This document shows positions 52,558 to 61,511 of a DNA stretch of 64,000 nt, in pieces. Origin of the DNA: Methylibium sp. NZG (GTDB lineage Bacteria > Pseudomonadota > Gammaproteobacteria > Burkholderiales > Burkholderiaceae_C). Each line of letters starts with the position of its first letter. Position 1 is the stretch's first letter. Position numbers and translations under genes: made by a program. A model generated the notes under the pieces. The model searched no databases. It worked only from the letters and a program-made list of their open reading frames with translations, and was not told where the DNA came from. Location: positions 124,001 through 188,000 of the forward strand of contig LGRD01000002.1 in the NCBI GenBank assembly GCA_001263235.1, written 5' to 3'.

Positions 52558-54096
52558 ATGAGTAATCCATTCAGTGGCCTCGCCACCGCCAAGGCCGCGC
52601 TGCTGATGACGGGGTCGACCTACGTCAGCTTCTTCTTCGGGCTGATCGTCAGCGCCATCATCGCCCGCGCGGTCGGGCCCGAGGACTTCGGCCGCTACGT
52701 CTACATCGTTTGGATCTCTGGCGTGCTGGTGCAGCTGGGCAACAACGGCTTGAACACCACCGGCATCCGCTTCATCTCCGAGAGCCTGGGGCGCGACAGC
52801 AAGCGGTCGGCGCGCGCGGTGCACGGCTGGCTGCTGCGGTTGCAGTACCTGTGCCTGATCGCCACGACGGTGGGCTTTCTCGTCACGCTGCCGCTGACGA
52901 TCCCCGCGGGCTGGACCGGGCAGGTGCTGCTGTTCGCCGGTGTCGTGCTGGTCAGCATGATCGGCAAGACCTTCTACCTGTTCGACGTGTCGATGGCCAA
53001 GGGCTACGGCCAGTTCTCGGTCGAAGCGTTCTCGACCATGTCGGTCAGTGCAGTGAACCTGGTGGCCGTGCTGGTGTTGTGGTTCATGAAGGCGCCGCTG
53101 AACGCCTACCTCGCGCTGTTCGCGCTGACGAGCGTGGCCTACGCGGTGATCGTGTGGCGCATGCTGCGCACGCGGCGCATCAAGCCGTCGGGCCGCGGTC
53201 TCGACGAAGCGCTGGCGCCGCGCCTGAAGAACCACCTGCTGTGGACGGTGCTGCTCACCGTGGCCGCCGCGTTCGGTAACAAGGCGAGCGAGACCTACCT
53301 GCTGAGCCAGTACGTCGGCCCGGCCGAGGTGGGCTTCTTCGCAATCGCCGCCAGCCTCACGCGCGGCGGCGTCGAGCTGCTGTCGGCGGGGTTGAACACG
53401 GTGCTGATGCCGCTCATGGGCCACGGCTTCGGCGCCGGCGGCAAAGAGCGCGTCAACGCGATCCTGGCCGACGCGGTGCGCTTCTTCAGCTTTGCCGGGC
53501 TGTTGCTCGCGGGCGTGGGCTTTTTGTGGGCGGAGGTGGCGATCGCGCTGATGTACGGCGCGCAGTACGAACCGGCCGTGTTGGTGTTTCGCGTGATGGC
53601 CATCGTGGCTGGCGTCACCTTGTCGCAAGGCGCGTTCGGCGCATTGCTCTCGACCACCGACAACCAGCGCATCCGCGCGTACGTGGCCGTGCTGTCGGTG
53701 GGCTTAAGCATCCTCGCTGCGGTGCTGCTGGTGCCGCGCTACGGCCTGATCGGCGCCGTGACCGCGCATGCGGCGTCCAGCGCGGTGATCTTCCTGCTCA
53801 TCGGCGTGGGCATCGTTCGCGTGTTCTCGGTCTCGCTGCCGTGGCGCGAGCTGGGTCGTCAACTCGCGGCGGCACTCGTCGCAGCGGCCGTCGCGGGCGC
53901 CTGCTGGTGGTTGAACGCCGGGCTGCTGATGCAGTTCGTGGCCGGCCTGGTGTACGCGGCCATGTTCGTCGTCGCGAGCTTCGCCTTCAAGGCCTGGAAG
54001 GCCGACGACGTGGCGCAGTTGATGCCGCTGGCCGACCGCTTTCCGCGCTTGCTGGGCCGCGCATTGCCGGCGCTGGTGGGCTGGATGCGGCGCTGA
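52558..54096 (+). CDS. Polysaccharide flippase (Wzx/MATE-like)
   Basis: A 512-residue inner-membrane protein of the oligosaccharide flippase superfamily. About twelve hydrophobic segments are visible, with SGLATAKAALLMTGSTYVSFFFGLIVSAI at the start, GPEDFGRYVY, and the internal GPAEVGFFAIAASLTRGG that is common in Wzx/PST-type transporters. It would move the undecaprenyl-linked repeat unit to the periplasm before polymerisation. The ATG at 52558 is chosen over the upstream TTG at 52540. It is the last EPS gene in the window, and its end faces the EF-G-like gene across 69 bases that contain a small stem-loop. Confidence 0.87.
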   Translation: MSNPFSGLATAKAALLMTGSTYVSFFFGLIVSAIIARAVGPEDFGRYVYIVWISGVLVQLGNNGLNTTGIRFISESLGRDSKRSARAVHGWLLRLQYLCLIATTVGFLVTLPLTIPAGWTGQVLLFAGVVLVSMIGKTFYLFDVSMAKGYGQFSVEAFSTMSVSAVNLVAVLVLWFMKAPLNAYLALFALTSVAYAVIVWRMLRTRRIKPSGRGLDEALAPRLKNHLLWTVLLTVAAAFGNKASETYLLSQYVGPAEVGFFAIAASLTRGGVELLSAGLNTVLMPLMGHGFGAGGKERVNAILADAVRFFSFAGLLLAGVGFLWAEVAIALMYGAQYEPAVLVFRVMAIVAGVTLSQGAFGALLSTTDNQRIRAYVAVLSVGLSILAAVLLVPRYGLIGAVTAHAASSAVIFLLIGVGIVRVFSVSLPWRELGRQLAAALVAAAVAGACWWLNAGLLMQFVAGLVYAAMFVVASFAFKAWKADDVAQLMPLADRFPRLLGRALPALVGWMRR

Positions 54097-54101
54097 TCTT
54101 C

Positions 54102-54120
54102 AAGCGCCGACGCGGCGTTT
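54102..54120 (+). terminator. Possible bidirectional terminator between flippase and EF-G-like genes
   Basis: An eight-base stem (AAGCGCCG against CGGCGTTT with one G-U pair) around an ACG loop sits just after the flippase stop and ends in TTT; read the other way it also carries AAA/TTT flanks. It lies between two convergent genes, where a shared terminator is expected. The stem is short, so the call is tentative. Confidence 0.4.
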
Positions 54121-54165
54121 GAGGGTGTCGGTGAGACCCTGATCGGACGGGCTTTGTGCCGGCCG

Positions 54166-56250
54166 TCACTGCTCGTCGTCGGCCGCCTTGTACTTGCCCA
54201 TCAACTGCTGCTGAATCGTCGGCGGCACGGCCTCGTAGTGGCTCAGCGCGATCGTGCAGCGGCCCTGCCCGCCGGTCAGGCCGTTCAGGCGCGCCTGGTA
54301 GCCGTTCAATTCCGCCAGTGGCACCGAACCGCTCACCGTCATTCCGCCAGCCTGCCGCGAGTCGGTGCAGTTGACCTGCCCGCGCTTGGCCGCCAGGTCG
54401 CCGGTGATGTCGCCCATGCAGTGTTCCGGTGCGCTGATGTCGATTCTGACGATCGGCTCCAGCACGATCGGCCGCGCCTTCAACACCGCGTCGATGAAGG
54501 CTTTGCGGCCGGCGGTGGCGAACGCGATGTCCTTCGAGTCTACCGAGTGCGACTTGCCGTCGTGGACGACCACGCGCACGTCCATCACCGGGTAGCCGGC
54601 GACCACGCCACTGTGGAGCGCCTGGCGCACGCCCTTCTCGACCGCCGGAATGAACTGGCCCGGAATGGTGCCGCCCTTGACCTGGTCGACAAACTCAAAG
54701 CCCGCGCCACGCGGCAGCGGCTCGATGCGCAGGAACACCTCGCCGAACTGCCCCGCGCCGCCGCTCTGCTTCTTGTGGCGGTGGTGGCCTTCGGCCGGCG
54801 CGGTGATGGTCTCGTGGTAGGCGATGCGCGGCGGGCGGGTGACCACCTCGCACTTGTAGACCTCGGTCATGCGCTCCAGCAGCGTGCGCAGGTGCAACTC
54901 GCCCAGGCCGTAGACCACCGTCTCGTTGGTGGCGGCCACGTGCTCGACCTTCAGGCACGGGTCTTCGCCCACGAGCTTCTGCAAGATCTCCCACATGCGC
55001 TGCTCGTCGCCACGGCGCTTGGGCTCGATCGCCAGGCCGTGCACCGGCACGGGAAAGTCCAGCGGCTGCAGGTGCAGGTGGTCGTCTTCGGCGGCGTCGT
55101 GAAGCACCGCGTCGAAGTGCATCTCGTCGACCTTGGCGACGGCGCAGATGTCGCCCGGCAGGCCGCGCGCCACCTCGACATGGTCCTTGCCCTGCAGCAT
55201 GAACAGGTGGCCGACCTTGAACGGCCTGCGCCCATCGCCGATGTACAGCAGGCTGTCGCGCGTGACCGTGCCCTGGTGGATGCGGAAGATGCCCATCTTG
55301 CCGACGTACGGGTCGACGGTGACCTTGAACACATGCGCGATGACGTGCTTGGCCGCATCGACTTCGGCATGCAGTTCCTTCGCTTGGGCACCTTCGCCCT
55401 TGAAGAATTGCGCCGGGTTGCCCTCGGTCGGGTTGGGCAGCAAGCGCTCAAACACATCGAGCAGCTCGGCCACACCGGCGCCATTGCGGGCCGAGACGAA
55501 GCAGATCGGGATCAGGTGCCCCTCGCGCAGCGCCTGCTCCAGCGGCGCGTGCAACTCGCGCGGGTCCACGTCGCCGTCGTTCAGGTAGCGCTCGACGAAG
55601 TCCGGGTCCACCTCGACCACCTGCTCCACCAACGCGCGGTGTGCGGCCTCCACAGATGAAAAATCCGCCTCGCCGGACGGATTGAAGAAGCAATCGACGA
55701 CTCGGGTCCCGCCCGCGGCGGGCAGGTTGAGCGGCAGGCATTCCTTGCCGAACGTGGCCTGGATGCTCGCCACCAGGCCAGGCAGGTCGAGCCCCTGCGC
55801 GTCGATCTTGTTGACGATGACCATGCGGCACAGGCGGCGCTTGGCGGCCCAGTCCATCATGCGCGCGCTCATCATCTCGATGCCGGTGCTGGCGTTGATG
55901 ACGATGGCCGCCGTCTCGACCGCTTCGAGCGCCGTCATCGACTGGCCGACGAAATCGGCATACCCCGGCGTGTCGATCAGGTGCACGCGCGTGCCGTGGT
56001 GCCTCAGGTGCACCACCGCCGAGTTGAGCGAATGCTGTGCGCGCCGCTCCATCGGGTCGAAGTCGCACACCGTGGTGCCGCGCTCCAGGCTGCCCGGCGC
56101 GCCGATCGCGCCGGCCTTGTGCAGCAGCGCTTCAACCAGGCTGGTCTTGCCGGACGTGGTCTGGCCGACCAGGGCCACGGTGCGGATCGCGGCGATGCCG
56201 GCGTTCGCGGTGGCGTCGGCGATCGGGGTGGCTGGGGCGGAAGGCGGCAT
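54166..56250 (-). CDS. EF-G-like translational GTPase
   Basis: A 694-residue elongation-factor-G-like protein. G1 is ALVGQTTSGKTSL (about 26-38), G3 is DTPGYADFVGQS, and G4 is NKIDAQG. Later segments KQSGGAGQFGEVFLRIEPL, GGTIPGQFIPAVEKGVRQAL and VRIDISAPEHCMGDITGDL are the EF-G domain IV and V motifs. The size matches EF-G paralogues (COG0480) that accompany the main fusA elsewhere; the effector loop differs from canonical EF-G, as in these paralogues. The ATG at 56250 has a perfect AAGGAG site, so the longer in-frame extension to 56964 is rejected. Role: a ribosome-associated translocase-like or rescue factor; the precise step is unknown. Confidence 0.9.
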   Translation of the reverse strand: MPPSAPATPIADATANAGIAAIRTVALVGQTTSGKTSLVEALLHKAGAIGAPGSLERGTTVCDFDPMERRAQHSLNSAVVHLRHHGTRVHLIDTPGYADFVGQSMTALEAVETAAIVINASTGIEMMSARMMDWAAKRRLCRMVIVNKIDAQGLDLPGLVASIQATFGKECLPLNLPAAGGTRVVDCFFNPSGEADFSSVEAAHRALVEQVVEVDPDFVERYLNDGDVDPRELHAPLEQALREGHLIPICFVSARNGAGVAELLDVFERLLPNPTEGNPAQFFKGEGAQAKELHAEVDAAKHVIAHVFKVTVDPYVGKMGIFRIHQGTVTRDSLLYIGDGRRPFKVGHLFMLQGKDHVEVARGLPGDICAVAKVDEMHFDAVLHDAAEDDHLHLQPLDFPVPVHGLAIEPKRRGDEQRMWEILQKLVGEDPCLKVEHVAATNETVVYGLGELHLRTLLERMTEVYKCEVVTRPPRIAYHETITAPAEGHHRHKKQSGGAGQFGEVFLRIEPLPRGAGFEFVDQVKGGTIPGQFIPAVEKGVRQALHSGVVAGYPVMDVRVVVHDGKSHSVDSKDIAFATAGRKAFIDAVLKARPIVLEPIVRIDISAPEHCMGDITGDLAAKRGQVNCTDSRQAGGMTVSGSVPLAELNGYQARLNGLTGGQGRCTIALSHYEAVPPTIQQQLMGKYKAADDEQ

Positions 56251-56309
56251 GGGCGCTCCTTGCTGAGCGCAGCTCCAGCGCCCGTGGTGGTCAGTGCGAC
56301 CGCCGCAGA

Positions 56310-56738
56310 CTAAGGGATCGCGCGACGCTCGGCAACCCGGGCCGACGGTGCAGGCGGCGTGCCACCGCCGCCCCCACGGCGCCGCGACCAACTCACCAAG
56401 CCGCTGAGCACGGCGCCCAACACCAACAGCGCGATACCGCCCATCGCCCAGACGATCCACACCGCAATCGTGATCCAGCCGGCGGCGGCCGGCGCGTGCT
56501 TGAGCAAGGGGTCGATCGCGGGGGCGGACGCAACCGCAATCTCGTGCGCCTGCTTGATCCATTCCGCGGGTAGCCACGGCTCTGTCCAGGCCGGCAGCTC
56601 GGGCACACCCATAGCGGCCACCGACATGGTGCCCGCATGCACCGCAGCCCAGCTCACAACGCCGTCGGACACCCAGGCGCCGAGCGTCCAGACGCCCAGC
56701 AGCAAAAACACGATCACCCACACCAGCGCGTGAAGCAT
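56310..56738 (-). CDS. Small membrane protein of unknown function
   Basis: A 142-residue protein starting MLHALVWVIVFLLLGVWTLGAWV (membrane helix), with a second hydrophobic block WITIAVWIVWAMGGIALLVLGAVLSGLV near 88-115 and a C-terminal Gly/Pro/Arg-rich tail. A GAGGAG site eight bases before the ATG supports the start. I do not recognise the family. It lies upstream of the EF-G-like gene on the same strand, separated by 59 bases, and may share its transcript. Confidence 0.6.
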   Translation of the reverse strand: MLHALVWVIVFLLLGVWTLGAWVSDGVVSWAAVHAGTMSVAAMGVPELPAWTEPWLPAEWIKQAHEIAVASAPAIDPLLKHAPAAAGWITIAVWIVWAMGGIALLVLGAVLSGLVSWSRRRGGGGGTPPAPSARVAERRAIP

Positions 56739-56854
56739 GACGACTCCTCAGTTGATTCGCGCCGTTGGTGGTGCGCGTGGCCGAATGGTTCCGTCGGCAC
56801 GCTGTGGGGGTCCGATCGGTCGTGGCCCGATCGCACCCGACGGTTTGGCAGCGC

Positions 56855-57103
56855 CTACAGCTCGCCCAGCCCCGTGTCGGGGAACTCAGCGAGCTTGCCC
56901 GGCAGCGTCGCCACCTGCCACACCAGCAGGATGGCCGTGCCCATGCCATGCGCCTCGCGCCCACGCCCCTGTTCGATGTAGCCCTGGTGTTTGCGCACCA
57001 GCATTCTCAGCAGGTCGCGGTCGCGCTCTGCCAGCACCGGGCTTTCGGGGTCGACGTCGGCGATGCGCCAGCGCTCTGCAACGACCGAATTTGAAGTCAC
57101 CAT
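56855..57103 (-). CDS. Small hypothetical protein
   Basis: An 82-residue frame, MVTSNSVVAERWRIADVDPESP..., with an Arg/Leu-rich helical middle (LAERDRDLLRMLVRKHQGYIEQG) and the tail LPGKLAEFPDTGLGEL. A GAGAGGGTG ribosome-like site precedes the ATG. No known family. It is probably a real small gene because of the ribosome site and the normal amino-acid mix, but coding status is not proven. Confidence 0.5.
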   Translation of the reverse strand: MVTSNSVVAERWRIADVDPESPVLAERDRDLLRMLVRKHQGYIEQGRGREAHGMGTAILLVWQVATLPGKLAEFPDTGLGEL

Positions 57104-57120
57104 CTCGCGTCACCCTCTCG

Positions 57121-57159
57121 GATCACGTTGCCGGATCACGTTGCCGGATCACCTTGCCG
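57121..57159 (+). repeat. 13-bp tandem repeat, three units
   Basis: Three consecutive units of 13 bases (GATCACGTTGCCG twice, then GATCACCTTGCCG) in the 207-base gap between AMP nucleosidase and the small hypothetical gene. The unit contains GATCACGT-like content but no known operator. A replication-slippage origin is likely. Confidence 0.7.
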
Positions 57160-57310
57160 GAGTGTCAGGCCCGGCCTTTTCAACCGCCGGTGCCCCGCTC
57201 GCCTGCGCCCTGAACATGCTCTGTCAAAGCAGAACTGTAAGCCCGATCGGGCGGAGGCGAAATCCCTGCCGCTGCCCCGCCCGGGCCTGCGCGCTTTGGG
57301 CCACGCGCTG

Positions 57311-58840
57311 CTACTGGAACGCCACCTCGGCAAAGCTGCGCAGCTTGCGGCTGTGCAACTGGTCCACGCCCTGCTCGTGCAGCAACTCCATCGCGCGGAT
57401 GCCGATGCGCAGGTGCTGGTCGACCCGCGCGCGATAAAAGTGATTCGCCATGCCGGGCAGCTTGATCTCGCCGTGCAGCGGCTTGTCGCTCACGCACAGC
57501 AAGGTGCCGTAGGGCACGCGAAAGCGAAAGCCGTTGGCGGCGATCGTGGCACTTTCCATGTCGAGCGCGATCGCGCGGCTCTGGCTGAAGCGGCGTTCGG
57601 GCGTGCGCTGCGGCAGCAGCTCCCAGTTGCGGTTGTCGGTGCTGGCCACGGTGCCGGTGCGCATGATGCGCTTGAGTTCGTAGCCTTTGAGCTGTGTGAT
57701 CTCGGCCACCGCCGCTTCGAGCGCCACTTGCACTTCGGCGAGTGCAGGGATCGGCACCCACAGTGGCAGGTCTTCGTCCAGCACATGGTCTTCGCGCACA
57801 TAGCCGTGGGCCAGCACGTAGTCGCCCAACTGCTGGGTGTTGCGCAAGCCGGCGCAGTGCCCGAGCATGATCCACGCATGCGGGCGCAGCACCGCAATGT
57901 GGTCGGTGATGGTCTTCGCGTTGGCCGGGCCGACGCCGATGTTGACCATGGTGATGCCGCTGCCGTCGGGCCGCACCAGGTGGTAGGCGGGCATCTGCGG
58001 CAGGCGCGGCGGCGCCACGCCGAGCTCGTCGCCGGGCACGGCGCCGTGGCCCGAGCGGCGCGTGACCACGTTGCCGGGTTCGACGAACGCGCTGTAGCCG
58101 TCCTCGATCAGGTCCACGTCGGCCATCAGCTCGTGGCCCAGGCGCACGAACTCGTCGATGTAGAACTGGTAGTTGGTGAACAGCACGAAGTTCTGGAAGT
58201 GCTCCGGCGCGGTGCCGGTGTAGTGGCGCAGCCGGTGCAGCGAGTAGTCCACCCGCGGCGCGGTGAACAGCGACAGCGGCTGCGCCACGCCCGGGCCGGG
58301 CTCGTAGGTGCCGTTGGCGATTCCGTCGTCCATCGCGGCCAGGTCGGGCAGGTCGAACAGGTCGCGCATCAGCAAGCGGCGCTCAAGGCTCAGGCTGCCT
58401 TCGATGTGGTCGTGTTCGGCGAGCGAAAAGTGCACCGGAATCGGCTGCGTGCTGGTGCCCACCTCTAGCATGACGTGGTGGTTCTTCAGCAGCAGGCGAA
58501 ATTGTTCGAGGTAGTAGTTGCCGAACAGGTCGGGCCGCGTCAGCGTGGTCTCGTAGGTGCCGGGGCCGGCGACGAAGCCGTAGCTCAGGCGCGAGTCGGC
58601 GCGCGCGACGGTGTCGGTGTGCACGCGCACGAACGGGTAGCACGAGCGCACGCGGGTGGCACCGCTGGCAACTGCGCTCTCGGCCGCAGCGGCGGCACCG
58701 CTCGCGCCGCCGGCGACGAAGGCTTGCAACGACTCGCGCAGGTGCGTCACGCTTTGCTCGTAGATCAAGCGCACCTGCGCCAGCGCGGGGGCGGGGTCGT
58801 CGAAGCGCACCGGCGCAACGTAGGCGGATTGGGATCTCAT
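57311..58840 (-). CDS. amn: AMP nucleosidase
   Basis: Hydrolyses AMP to adenine and ribose 5-phosphate and so lowers adenylate when the pool is large. The 509 residues carry the Amn features: PFVRVHTDTVARADSRLSYGFV, YGNYYLEQ-like LFGNYYLEQF, PIPVHFSLAEHDHIEG, VNIGVGPANAKTITDHIAVLRPHAWIMLGHCAGLR (purine nucleoside phosphorylase-like core), and the catalytic region ALDMESATIAANGFRFRVPYGTLLCVSDKPLHGEIKLPG. The ATG at 58840 is the family start; an in-frame extension to 59473 is unlikely. Transcribed divergently from the D-amino-acid dehydrogenase gene across 216 bases. Confidence 0.95.
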   Translation of the reverse strand: MRSQSAYVAPVRFDDPAPALAQVRLIYEQSVTHLRESLQAFVAGGASGAAAAAESAVASGATRVRSCYPFVRVHTDTVARADSRLSYGFVAGPGTYETTLTRPDLFGNYYLEQFRLLLKNHHVMLEVGTSTQPIPVHFSLAEHDHIEGSLSLERRLLMRDLFDLPDLAAMDDGIANGTYEPGPGVAQPLSLFTAPRVDYSLHRLRHYTGTAPEHFQNFVLFTNYQFYIDEFVRLGHELMADVDLIEDGYSAFVEPGNVVTRRSGHGAVPGDELGVAPPRLPQMPAYHLVRPDGSGITMVNIGVGPANAKTITDHIAVLRPHAWIMLGHCAGLRNTQQLGDYVLAHGYVREDHVLDEDLPLWVPIPALAEVQVALEAAVAEITQLKGYELKRIMRTGTVASTDNRNWELLPQRTPERRFSQSRAIALDMESATIAANGFRFRVPYGTLLCVSDKPLHGEIKLPGMANHFYRARVDQHLRIGIRAMELLHEQGVDQLHSRKLRSFAEVAFQ

Positions 58841-59056
58841 GGGTTCGCGGTCGAAAGAGAAGTGTGCTGCGCATTGTGGCCGCTGCGGCACGCAAACTGC
58901 TTGCGGCACCCTGCCTGGCCTTTCAACTGCCGAGCATTGTTCGGCCAACCGGGCGACGATGCGCGAGACATTTGCCGGCTCCCTGGATAAGCTGCGCCGC
59001 CGAGGAGCCGTTGGCGGGCGACGATCCTCGCGGCCATTCGCAGGAGCGTTGACGCA

Positions 59057-60322
59057 ATGAAGGTGATTGTTCTTGGCAGCGGTGTCATCGGTGTGACCTG
59101 CGCTTATCAGCTGGCCGTGGCCGGCCACGATGTCACCGTGCTCGACCGCCAGCCCGCCGCCGCGCTCGAAACCAGCTACGGCAATGCCGGCGAGGTGTCG
59201 CCCGGCTATTCGGCGCCGTGGGCCGGGCCGGGCGTGCCGCTCAAGGCGATCAAGTGGCTGCTGATGCAGCACCGGCCGCTCGTCATCCGCCCGCACCTCG
59301 ACCTGGCGTTCATCCGCTGGGGCCTGGCGATGCTGCGCAACTGCACGGCCGAGCGCTACGAGGTGAACAAGGGCCGCATGGTGCGGCTGGCCGAGTACAG
59401 CCGCGACTGCCTGGTGGAGCTGCGCGCGCAGACCGGCATCCGCTACGACGAGCGCATGCAGGGCACGCTGCAACTCTTCCGCACGCAGGCGCAGCTCGAT
59501 GGCACGGCCGCCGACATCGCCGTCCTGCAGCGCTACGGCGTGCGCTACGAGCTACTCGACATGGACGGCTGCATCCGCCACGAGCCGGCGCTGGCCCGCA
59601 CGCGCGAGAAGTTCGTCGGCGGCCTGCTGCTGCCGGGCGACGAGACCGGCGACTGCTTCAAGTTCACCCAGAACCTGGCCGCGCTGGCGGCGCAGCGCGG
59701 CGTGCAATTCCGCTACGGCACGCAGATCAAGCGCCTGCTGCTGTCGGGCAAGCAGATCGACGGTGTGGTGACCGACGCCGGCACGCTCAAGGCCGACGCC
59801 TACCTCGTCGCGCTGGGCAGCCACTCGCCGCTGTTGCTGAAGCCGCTGGGCGTTCGCATTCCGGTGTACCCGGTCAAGGGCTACTCGATCACGGTGCCGA
59901 TCACCGACGCCTCCGGCGCGCCCGAGTCCACCGTGATGGACGAGACCCACAAGGTTGCCGTGACGCGCCTGGGTGACCGCATCCGCGTCGGCGGCACGGC
60001 CGAGCTGGCGGGCTACACGCTCAAGCTGCACGACGCGCGCCGCCAGACGCTGGAGCATGTAGTGACCGACCTGTTCCCACACGGCGGCGACGTGTCGCGC
60101 GCCGAGTTCTGGTGCGGCCTGCGCCCGATGACGCCCGACGGCACGCCGGTGCTGGGGGCCACGCGCATCCCGAAGCTGTTTCTTGCCACCGGCCACGGCA
60201 CGCTGGGCTGGACCATGGCCGCCGGCACTGGCCGGGTGATGGCCGATGTGATCGGCGGCGGCACGCCGCAGATCGACATGGCCGGGCTGACGGTGGACCG
60301 CTACCCGAACGCCTACGCGTGA
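59057..60322 (+). CDS. dadA: D-amino-acid dehydrogenase, DadA type
   Basis: Membrane-associated flavoprotein that oxidatively deaminates D-amino acids such as D-alanine and passes electrons to the respiratory chain. The 421 residues start [32 protein letters not shown] (FAD-binding GxGxxG). Further DadA marks are [67 protein letters not shown]. The ATG has a GCAGGAGCG site. Length and features are normal. It is followed by a palindromic interspersed repeat before the convergent cyclophilin gene. Confidence 0.95.
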   Translation: MKVIVLGSGVIGVTCAYQLAVAGHDVTVLDRQPAAALETSYGNAGEVSPGYSAPWAGPGVPLKAIKWLLMQHRPLVIRPHLDLAFIRWGLAMLRNCTAERYEVNKGRMVRLAEYSRDCLVELRAQTGIRYDERMQGTLQLFRTQAQLDGTAADIAVLQRYGVRYELLDMDGCIRHEPALARTREKFVGGLLLPGDETGDCFKFTQNLAALAAQRGVQFRYGTQIKRLLLSGKQIDGVVTDAGTLKADAYLVALGSHSPLLLKPLGVRIPVYPVKGYSITVPITDASGAPESTVMDETHKVAVTRLGDRIRVGGTAELAGYTLKLHDARRQTLEHVVTDLFPHGGDVSRAEFWCGLRPMTPDGTPVLGATRIPKLFLATGHGTLGWTMAAGTGRVMADVIGGGTPQIDMAGLTVDRYPNAYA

Positions 60323-60343
60323 CGCGCCCCGGGATGCAAACCA

Positions 60344-60393
60344 CCGTTCGCCCTGAGCTTGTCGAAGGGCTTTCACAAGCTCAGCCGGAACGG
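60344..60393. repeat. REP-like palindromic interspersed element
   Basis: About 50 bases with arms CCGTTCGCCCTGAGCTTGT and ACAAGCTCAGCCGGAACGG around a TCGAAGGGCTTTC centre, ten central bases of each arm pairing exactly. Elements with the CCTGAGCTTGTCGAAGG core are common in intergenic gaps of many proteobacteria. It lies between the convergent dadA and cyclophilin genes and can serve both as a terminator-like stem-loop. Confidence 0.75.
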
Positions 60394-60401
60394 ATCAATC
60401 C

Positions 60402-61313
60402 CTATTGCGTCTGCGTTGCGCCGGTGATCAGGATGTTCAGGTTTGGCGCGCACTCGGAAACCGGCGCGAACGCGGTGCACGGTGCGGTGTCGATGCCGGT
60501 GACCACGTCGGCGCCCGCGCTCACGGTGCCGAACACCGCGTAGCCGCCGCGGAATCCATCGAGGCTCGGGTTGTTGGCGACGTTGATGTAGAACTCCGAC
60601 GTGGCCGAGTCGAGCTGATCGGTGCGCGCCATGCCGATGCTCCACAGCACGTTGCTCAGGCCGCGGCCGACTTCCAACGGGATCGGCGCGAAGGTCGGCG
60701 TCTTGACGACCGGCACCGAGCCTTGCGTCAGCGGCAGGTAGCCGCCGCCCTGCACGATGTTGGTGGTGTTGTTGACGCGGTGAAAGATCGTGCCGAGGTA
60801 GAAGCCCGAATTCACGTAGTTCAGGAAGTTGTTCACCGTCAGCGGCGCATTGCCCGGGAACAGCGTGAAGACCATCGTGCCGCTGAAGGTCGGGCCCTCG
60901 CTGACGGTCATCGTGACCTGCGGCAGCGGCACGGTGTAGGCCGCCTGGCCGAGCACGACCGAGTCGATTGCGCGCGCCGCCGTCACCAGGCTGGTGCCCA
61001 GCGCGGTGACGCGGCAGCGGTAGTACGCGGTCGCCGAGTTGCTCTGGTACGGCGGGCTGGTGCTCAGGAACATGTCTCGGCAGGAGGGCGAGGTGACGAA
61101 CAGTCCCTGGTCCACGTCGGTGCCGGTCACAGCGATCACCATGTTCTGGCTGTACTTCGAGGTGCCGGCCACCACCGACACCGAACTGACCGTGGGAATC
61201 GGCGCCGGGTCGTCGCCGCCGCCACCGCACGCGGCGAGCAGCGCGGACACGAGGGCGGCGCCGATGAAGCGGGCGCGGGGCAGGCGCGTCGGTGCGGTCG
61301 GGAGCGGGGTCAT
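60402..61313 (-). CDS. Cyclophilin-type peptidyl-prolyl isomerase lipoprotein
   Basis: A 303-residue predicted lipoprotein: signal ARFIGAALVSALLAAC with lipobox LAAC, then CGGGGDDPAP linker. Residues about 30-130 form an uncharacterised, possibly beta-rich N-terminal domain with paired cysteines. The C-terminal half is the cyclophilin fold (MVFTLFPGNAPLTVNNFLNYVNSGFYLGTIFHRV, IVQGGGYLP, SIGMARTDQLDSATSEFYINVANNPSLD, YAVFGTVSAGADVVTGID). It should catalyse proline isomerisation in the periplasm. The ATG at 61313 has a perfect AAGGAGGA site seven bases upstream, deciding the start against a longer frame. Confidence 0.9.
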   Translation of the reverse strand: MTPLPTAPTRLPRARFIGAALVSALLAACGGGGDDPAPIPTVSSVSVVAGTSKYSQNMVIAVTGTDVDQGLFVTSPSCRDMFLSTSPPYQSNSATAYYRCRVTALGTSLVTAARAIDSVVLGQAAYTVPLPQVTMTVSEGPTFSGTMVFTLFPGNAPLTVNNFLNYVNSGFYLGTIFHRVNNTTNIVQGGGYLPLTQGSVPVVKTPTFAPIPLEVGRGLSNVLWSIGMARTDQLDSATSEFYINVANNPSLDGFRGGYAVFGTVSAGADVVTGIDTAPCTAFAPVSECAPNLNILITGATQTQ

Positions 61314-61511
61314 GCGGGGATCCTCCTTGAAGACGATGGGGGCAGCGCCGAACGTGAAGTCCGACCGTGAACTTTGAACGCCGCAGACCAGTTTAGGCCG
61401 ACAAGGTGAGCCCCAGCGCGCCGCAGCGCCGCCTGTTACAGCACGTGACAAGCTCGCAGCCGGAGCACCGGCACACCGACACACCGGCTCGCCAACACGC
61501 CAGCGGGCCTG

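Noticed and set aside
23729-54096. An exosortase (EpsH/XrtA) or PEP-CTERM protein
   Set aside because: No multi-helix protein with the exosortase Cys/Arg/His pattern and no C-terminal PEP-helix-Arg sorting tail was seen. The membrane proteins present are better explained as Wzy, Wzx, MBOAT and glycosyltransferases.
54166-56964. Extended N-terminus of the EF-G-like protein
   Set aside because: The extra residues overlap the small membrane-protein gene and are of shadow-frame composition. An AAGGAG site precedes the ATG at 56250.
57311-59473. Extended N-terminus of AMP nucleosidase
   Set aside because: The extension has no family resemblance and runs antisense through the start of dadA.
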